16,821 nt of DNA from Anaerolineae bacterium (GTDB lineage: Bacteria > Chloroflexota > Anaerolineae > 4572-78 > J111), in NCBI GenBank assembly GCA_020433835.1, contig JAGRBY010000091.1, positions 1-16,821 on the forward strand, in the 5' to 3' direction. This document shows positions 13,586-16,821 of this stretch, one piece after another. Made by a program: the position numbers and the translations under genes. The notes under the pieces were generated by a model that saw only the letters and a program-made list of their open reading frames with translations, searched no databases and was not told the DNA's origin. Position 1 is the first letter of the stretch. Every line of letters starts with the position of its first letter.

Positions 13586-14268
13586 GCCTGCGCGTGGAAA
13601 ATGTAAGCCACACCTACAAAAGCCGGGGTCTCGAAGAGCGCCCGGTTTTGCAACCCATTGCCGAATGGCAGGTGGAGGCCGGCGAGCAGGTTCTGCTGCG
13701 CGGCGTGAGCGGCAGCGGCAAAACCACACTGCTCAACATCTTGGCCGGCCTGCTAACGCCTACCCATGGCGAGGTCTGGCTCAACCGGCAGCCTCTCTAC
13801 ACATTAAAGGAAGCCGCCCGCGATAGCTTTCGCAGCCGCAATGTCGGTTACGTATTGCAAGCCCACCACCTGCTGCCCCAACTCAGCGCCTTGGAAAACA
13901 TCACCATGCCGATGATCTTCGCCGCGAACGATCTTTCTAACCGCCACCAAAAGCAGGCGATGACCCTGCTGGAGGCGTTGGGGTTGGCCGAGTTTGCCAA
14001 ACATCGCCCGCCCCAATTGAGCATGGGCCAGCGTCTGCGAGTGGCTATCGCCCGTGCGCTGGCCAATAAACCGGCCCTCTTGCTGGCCGACGAGCCGACC
14101 GCCGCCCTCGATGCCGAGACCGGCGTGACGACGATGGCGCTGCTACAAAAAACCTGCCGCCAGCACAACGCCGCGCTAATTGTCGCCAGCCACGACCCCA
14201 ATTTAGCCCCCCAATTCGATCGCGTTATCGATCTAAAATTTGGTCAACTGCACGAGGTGAGCGCGTGA
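13582..14268 (+). CDS. ABC transporter ATP-binding protein (LolD/MacB-type)
   Basis: 228 aa, the standard length for a stand-alone LolD-like ATPase. Walker A is GVSGSGKTTLLN, the Q-loop region is YVLQAHHLLPQLSALENI, the signature is LSMGQRLRVAIARAL, Walker B is LLLADEPTAALD and the H-loop is IVASHD. It starts inside the stop of the lipoprotein gene (ATGA overlap) and ends inside the GTG start of the permease gene (GTGA overlap), so the three proteins are made together and should form one complex. It powers the FtsX-type permease. LolD/MacB systems usually work by mechanotransmission rather than by passing a substrate through a channel. Confidence 0.94.
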   Translation: MSLRVENVSHTYKSRGLEERPVLQPIAEWQVEAGEQVLLRGVSGSGKTTLLNILAGLLTPTHGEVWLNRQPLYTLKEAARDSFRSRNVGYVLQAHHLLPQLSALENITMPMIFAANDLSNRHQKQAMTLLEALGLAEFAKHRPPQLSMGQRLRVAIARALANKPALLLADEPTAALDAETGVTTMALLQKTCRQHNAALIVASHDPNLAPQFDRVIDLKFGQLHEVSA

Positions 14269-15608
14269 GCAATAATCAAACCGTTTCCCCTGTTCCGATG
14301 GATGCACCGGCAGCCATTCCAAACAAATCTACGGCCACACCCGACCGTGTCTTGTATGATTTCATCTTAGCCTGGCGTAATCTCAAGGATCAGCCGGTGC
14401 AGAGCGGCATCACGCTGTTGGTAGTAGCCCTGGCTATCGCTCTGTTTGTTACCGTGGTTGCCTTAAACAACGGCGTTCGCACCGGCATCATCGCTGCCAG
14501 CGATCCCTTTGGTATGTTGGTGGTGGGGCCAAAAGGTAGCTCTCAAGAACTGGTGATGAGCACCATCTTGCTGCAAGGGCTGCCCATCGGCAACATGCCC
14601 TACCACATCTACGAGGATTTGCAGCAGGATGATCGCGTTAGTCTGGCCGTCCCCCTGGCCTTGGGCGATAACGTCGGCGGAGCGCGTATCATCGGCACGT
14701 CGCCTGATTTCTTTCAACTGCGTCCGGCCCTCAACAAACCGCCCACGTTTCAACTGGCCGCCGGTCGTGAATTTAATGGGCCGTTTGAAGCCGTATTAGG
14801 CAGCAAAGCCGCCGTCGGGTTGGGTCTCAACCTGGGCGATCAGTTTGTACCGGCTCACGGCGTTGAGACCGGCCTGGAGTCAGACACACACCACGTCCCA
14901 CACACTATCGTTGGCATATTGCAACCAACGCACAGCCCTTTCGACAGTGCTGTATTGACTTCAATTGAAAGTGTTTGGGCTGTCCACGATGAACATGCCG
15001 AAGCCGACGAGCACGCCGAAGTGGATGAACAGGCCGAGGCCGATGAGCACGCCGAGGATGAGACAGCGGATCACCGCGAAATCACCGCCGTTTTGGTCAG
15101 GCCGACCGGCTTTATCGAAACCAACCAACTGTGGCGCGAATTTCGGCTCGGCTCCGAAGCGCAAGCTGCCTTTCCGGGCCAGGAGTTAGGCCGGTTGTTT
15201 GATCTGCTCAATCAAGGTCAACAAGTGCTCACCGTGGTCGGCTACCTGGCTGCGGCGATGGCGACCTTAACCGTACTGCTGGCTATCTACAGCGCCACCG
15301 ACCGCCGCCGCCAAATGATCGCCGTGATGCGCAGTTTAGGAGCCAACCGCACCAGCATCTTTCGCATGGTGATGTTCGAAGCACTGCTCATCGCCGCGTT
15401 GGGGGCTTTTGTGGGGCGGCTGCTCGGTTACGGTGCCGCTTATGGCCTGGCCGCCAACCTAACCCAACAATCATCCATTCCCATCCCCATCACCTACGAA
15501 ATGGCGCTCGAGCCGTGGTTGTGGGCCATCGCGCTGGCCGTCGGTTTTGTGGCCGGGCTTATCCCCGCCTTGATGGCCTATCGTGTCAACATCGTTGAAA
15601 ACCTGTAA
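14265..15608 (+). CDS. FtsX/MacB-type ABC permease with histidine-rich acidic loop
   Basis: 447 aa, GTG start supported by GAGGTGA about 6 nt upstream. Four membrane segments in the FtsX layout: TM1 about 47-67, a large extracytoplasmic domain to about 320, then TM2 322-345, TM3 367-396 and TM4 418-441. The coupling motif DRRRQMIAVMRSLGANRTSI follows TM2. The extracytoplasmic domain has DTHHVPH (207-213) and then four hexapeptide repeats, EHAEAD, EHAEVD, EQAEAD and EHAEDE (243-266), preceded by VHD. This His/Glu/Asp cluster looks like a metal-binding loop, which suggests zinc or another divalent metal as the cargo or signal. It is coupled to the ATPase by a GTGA overlap and is the last gene of the operon. 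Metal specificity is inference. Confidence 0.9.
   Translation: MSNNQTVSPVPMDAPAAIPNKSTATPDRVLYDFILAWRNLKDQPVQSGITLLVVALAIALFVTVVALNNGVRTGIIAASDPFGMLVVGPKGSSQELVMSTILLQGLPIGNMPYHIYEDLQQDDRVSLAVPLALGDNVGGARIIGTSPDFFQLRPALNKPPTFQLAAGREFNGPFEAVLGSKAAVGLGLNLGDQFVPAHGVETGLESDTHHVPHTIVGILQPTHSPFDSAVLTSIESVWAVHDEHAEADEHAEVDEQAEADEHAEDETADHREITAVLVRPTGFIETNQLWREFRLGSEAQAAFPGQELGRLFDLLNQGQQVLTVVGYLAAAMATLTVLLAIYSATDRRRQMIAVMRSLGANRTSIFRMVMFEALLIAALGAFVGRLLGYGAAYGLAANLTQQSSIPIPITYEMALEPWLWAIALAVGFVAGLIPALMAYRVNIVENL
14991..15062 (+). repeat. In-frame tandem repeat, 4 x 18 bp, encoding His-Ala-Glu-type units
   Basis: Four 18-bp units starting at 14991, 15009, 15027 and 15045 encode EHAEAD, EHAEVD, EQAEAD and EHAEDE. 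Because the unit is a multiple of three, copy number can change without frameshift, so the length of the metal-loop candidate in the permease may vary between strains. Confidence 0.8.
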
Positions 15609-15626
15609 ACTGCCAATAATGTATAC

Positions 15627-15796
15627 GTGGAGCATCAAAACCTTGTAAATCAACCAATTAATCAGGGAGTCCAATAGTCTCATATGAGATGACACCGACA
15701 ATGAAAATCACCGTAGGACAAACTTAAGTTTGTCCTACGGTGATTTCGGCGCGTCACCCGATTAATTCCTAAAACCACACAGCTCTGATGCTCCAC
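15627..15796. repeat. 170-bp element with three nested inverted repeats and a 42-bp perfect palindrome
   Basis: End arms GTGGAGCATCA (15627-15637) and TGATGCTCCAC (15786-15796) are exact complements. Middle arms AATTAATC (15656-15663) and GATTAATT (15760-15767) extend by GGG/CCC after a one-base bulge. The centre, 15705-15746, is a perfect 21 + 21 bp palindrome without loop, centred on CTTAAG at 15725/15726. It contains no ORF. It begins 19 bp past the permease stop and could serve as a 3'-end structure for the operon, but its shape is that of a non-autonomous mobile or REP-type element. Confidence 0.85.
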
Positions 15797-15799
15797 CAT

Positions 15800-15828
15800 T
15801 TTCTATCCGGAGTCCGACAGGCTATAAT
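15800..15828 (+). promoter_or_regulatory. Probable promoter of the metallophosphoesterase gene
   Basis: A perfect TATAAT (15823-15828) has TTTCTA 17 bp upstream (15800-15805). The leader of about 90 nt contains a hairpin: CCCTAAAC (15842-15849) with GTTTAGGG (15867-15874), 8-bp stem, 17-nt loop. No known riboswitch was recognised. Confidence 0.55.
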
Positions 15829-15926
15829 TAGACGACATCGACCCTAAACCTATCTGACTACGGTATGTTTAGGGCAATCCGGTGTATGTAAATTTTTGGT
15901 GTTCGAGAAAATGGGGGTAATTTTCG

Positions 15927-16682
15927 ATGCGTGTTGCCGCAATTTATGATATTCACGGAAACCTGCCCGCACTAGAGGCCGTCCTCGAAGATATTTATAA
16001 TGAAGCGGTCGACTGCATTGTCGTTGGTGGCGATGTCGTTGCCGGGCCGCTGCCGTCTGAAACGCTGGCCTTGCTGCAAAGCGTCACTAGCCCCACTTAC
16101 TTTATCCACGGCAATGCCGAGGCAGAACTGCTGCGCTATCTGGCCGGTGAGGCACCGGGCGGGTTATCGGAGCGAGCCGACGACGAGGCTCGCTGGGTGG
16201 CTCAAGTTCTGTCGCCGGAAGAGAAGCAGTTCGTCGCAAGCTGGTCGGCCACCGTTACGCTTGACATCGACGGCTGGGGCGACGTTCTTTTTTGTCACGC
16301 CACACCAAACAGTAACATTACCGTTTTTACCGCAATGACGCCCGAAGAAAAGCTGCTGCCCCTCTTTAGCGAGCTAACGGCCTCTTTGGTTGTGTGCGGG
16401 CATACCCATATGCCGTTTGATCGCACCATCGGCGGCGTTCGCGTGATCAATGCCGGTAGCGTGGGCATGCCCTTTGGCCGAACCGGAGCCGACTGGCTCT
16501 TCATCGACACCGATCTCGACTTCAGGCATCTCGATTACAACGCGACCGCAGCGGCGGAACGCATTCGGCAATCCGCCTACCCCCAAGCCGAAGATTTTGC
16601 AGCCCACAATGTTTTACAGGCCCCGTCTAAGGAAGATGCGATGAAGATGCTGGCTTGGGTGGAAAGCAAACAGGCAAAGTAA
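15927..16682 (+). CDS. Calcineurin-like metallophosphoesterase (YfcE/MJ0936-like)
   Basis: 251 aa. All metal-binding blocks of the family are present in order: YDIHGN (D8, H10), VGGDVVAG (D36), IHGNAEAE (N63), LFCHATP (H124) and CGHTHMP (H159, H161). The third block has Glu-containing NAE instead of the commoner NHD/NHE, which is also seen in YfcE-type members. It is a dimetal phosphodiesterase or phosphatase, cytoplasmic, with unknown natural substrate. NAGSVGMPFGR after the GHTH block is typical of this subfamily. The ATG at 15927 is 8 nt behind GGGGGT. It has its own promoter (TATAAT at 15823). No terminator was found before the window edge. Confidence 0.93.
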   Translation: MRVAAIYDIHGNLPALEAVLEDIYNEAVDCIVVGGDVVAGPLPSETLALLQSVTSPTYFIHGNAEAELLRYLAGEAPGGLSERADDEARWVAQVLSPEEKQFVASWSATVTLDIDGWGDVLFCHATPNSNITVFTAMTPEEKLLPLFSELTASLVVCGHTHMPFDRTIGGVRVINAGSVGMPFGRTGADWLFIDTDLDFRHLDYNATAAAERIRQSAYPQAEDFAAHNVLQAPSKEDAMKMLAWVESKQAK

Positions 16683-16707
16683 CTATTCAGCCCATATAGG
16701 TCAATAG

Positions 16708-16821
16708 CAGTAGGCTAAGGCGAAGGCTGAGGCTAAGCAGGACACATTCAAGTTAAGCCGTCGCCACTTCAAGAAATCGACCGGTTTTCTTTGTTTTTTC
16801 GTAACTGCTCAGGCATGTCCT
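16708..16821 (+). repeat. Edge of a repeat: 19-bp copy of the 12659-12677 sequence plus GGCTRA hexamers
   Basis: CAGTAGGCTAAGGCGAAGG (16708-16726) is an exact copy of 12659-12677. It continues as four tandem hexamers: GGCTAA, GGCGAA, GGCTGA, GGCTAA (16713-16736). GGCATGTC near the right edge also matches the next block of the 12659-12847 element, so a second, more diverged copy may be cut off by the window end. No gene is seen after 16682. Confidence 0.5.

Overview
The window looks like a chromosomal segment of a mid-GC, filamentous-type Chloroflexota bacterium (Anaerolineae/Caldilineae-like). This is an inference from gene style: a very long SARP/BTAD-ATPase-TPR regulator, LmbE-family deacetylase, Thr/Pro/Ala- or Glu-rich linkers behind lipoboxes, and large palindromic intergenic repeats. 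No rRNA, tRNA, CRISPR array, transposase or phage gene was seen.

Left part (1-6933). A partial flavoprotein gene resembling polyether-epoxidase/hydroxylase-type FAD enzymes runs off the left edge on the minus strand (start 779). Two short minus-strand genes follow: a 67-aa protein (1017-1220) and an 80-aa secreted protein that starts with TTG (1601-1843). Each has a strong terminator behind it. Divergent from them is a 1143-aa SARP-type regulator (2126-5557) with the AfsR layout of winged helix, BTAD, NB-ARC ATPase and TPRs. Convergent to the regulator is a 385-aa lipoprotein gene (5684-6841). The main discovery is that all four minus-strand genes carry the same promoter layout: direct heptamers of the form TTC(G/A/C)CA(C/T/G), spaced by exactly 4 bp (11-bp period), with the last heptamer exactly 8 bp upstream of a -10 hexamer. 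This is the published layout of SARP operators, so the window appears to hold a regulator together with its local regulon: a flavoenzyme, two orphan small proteins and a surface lipoprotein.

Middle (7032-10711). A minus-strand berberine-bridge-type FAD oxidase (7110-8546) ends at a LacI/cre-type palindrome and a 14-bp-stem hairpin. About 900 bp of mostly non-coding DNA follows, with a possible 29-aa sORF, a G-quadruplex candidate and two short inverted-repeat elements sharing the end sequence ACTTACGCA. Next come a LmbE/PIG-L deacetylase (9461-10282, minus) and another inverted-repeat element.

Right part (10712-16821). A secreted alkaline phosphatase (10712-12577) ends at a good terminator and is followed by a nested palindromic repeat of about 185 bp. 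A translationally coupled three-gene operon comes next: a lipoprotein with a DUF3299-like domain, a LolD-like ATPase, and an FtsX/MacB-type permease with a His/Glu/Asp repeat loop, probably a metal (zinc) uptake or handling system. A 170-bp element with three nested inverted repeats, including a 42-bp perfect palindrome, lies between this operon and a YfcE-like metallophosphoesterase (15927-16682). The window ends in a repeat edge seen elsewhere in the window.
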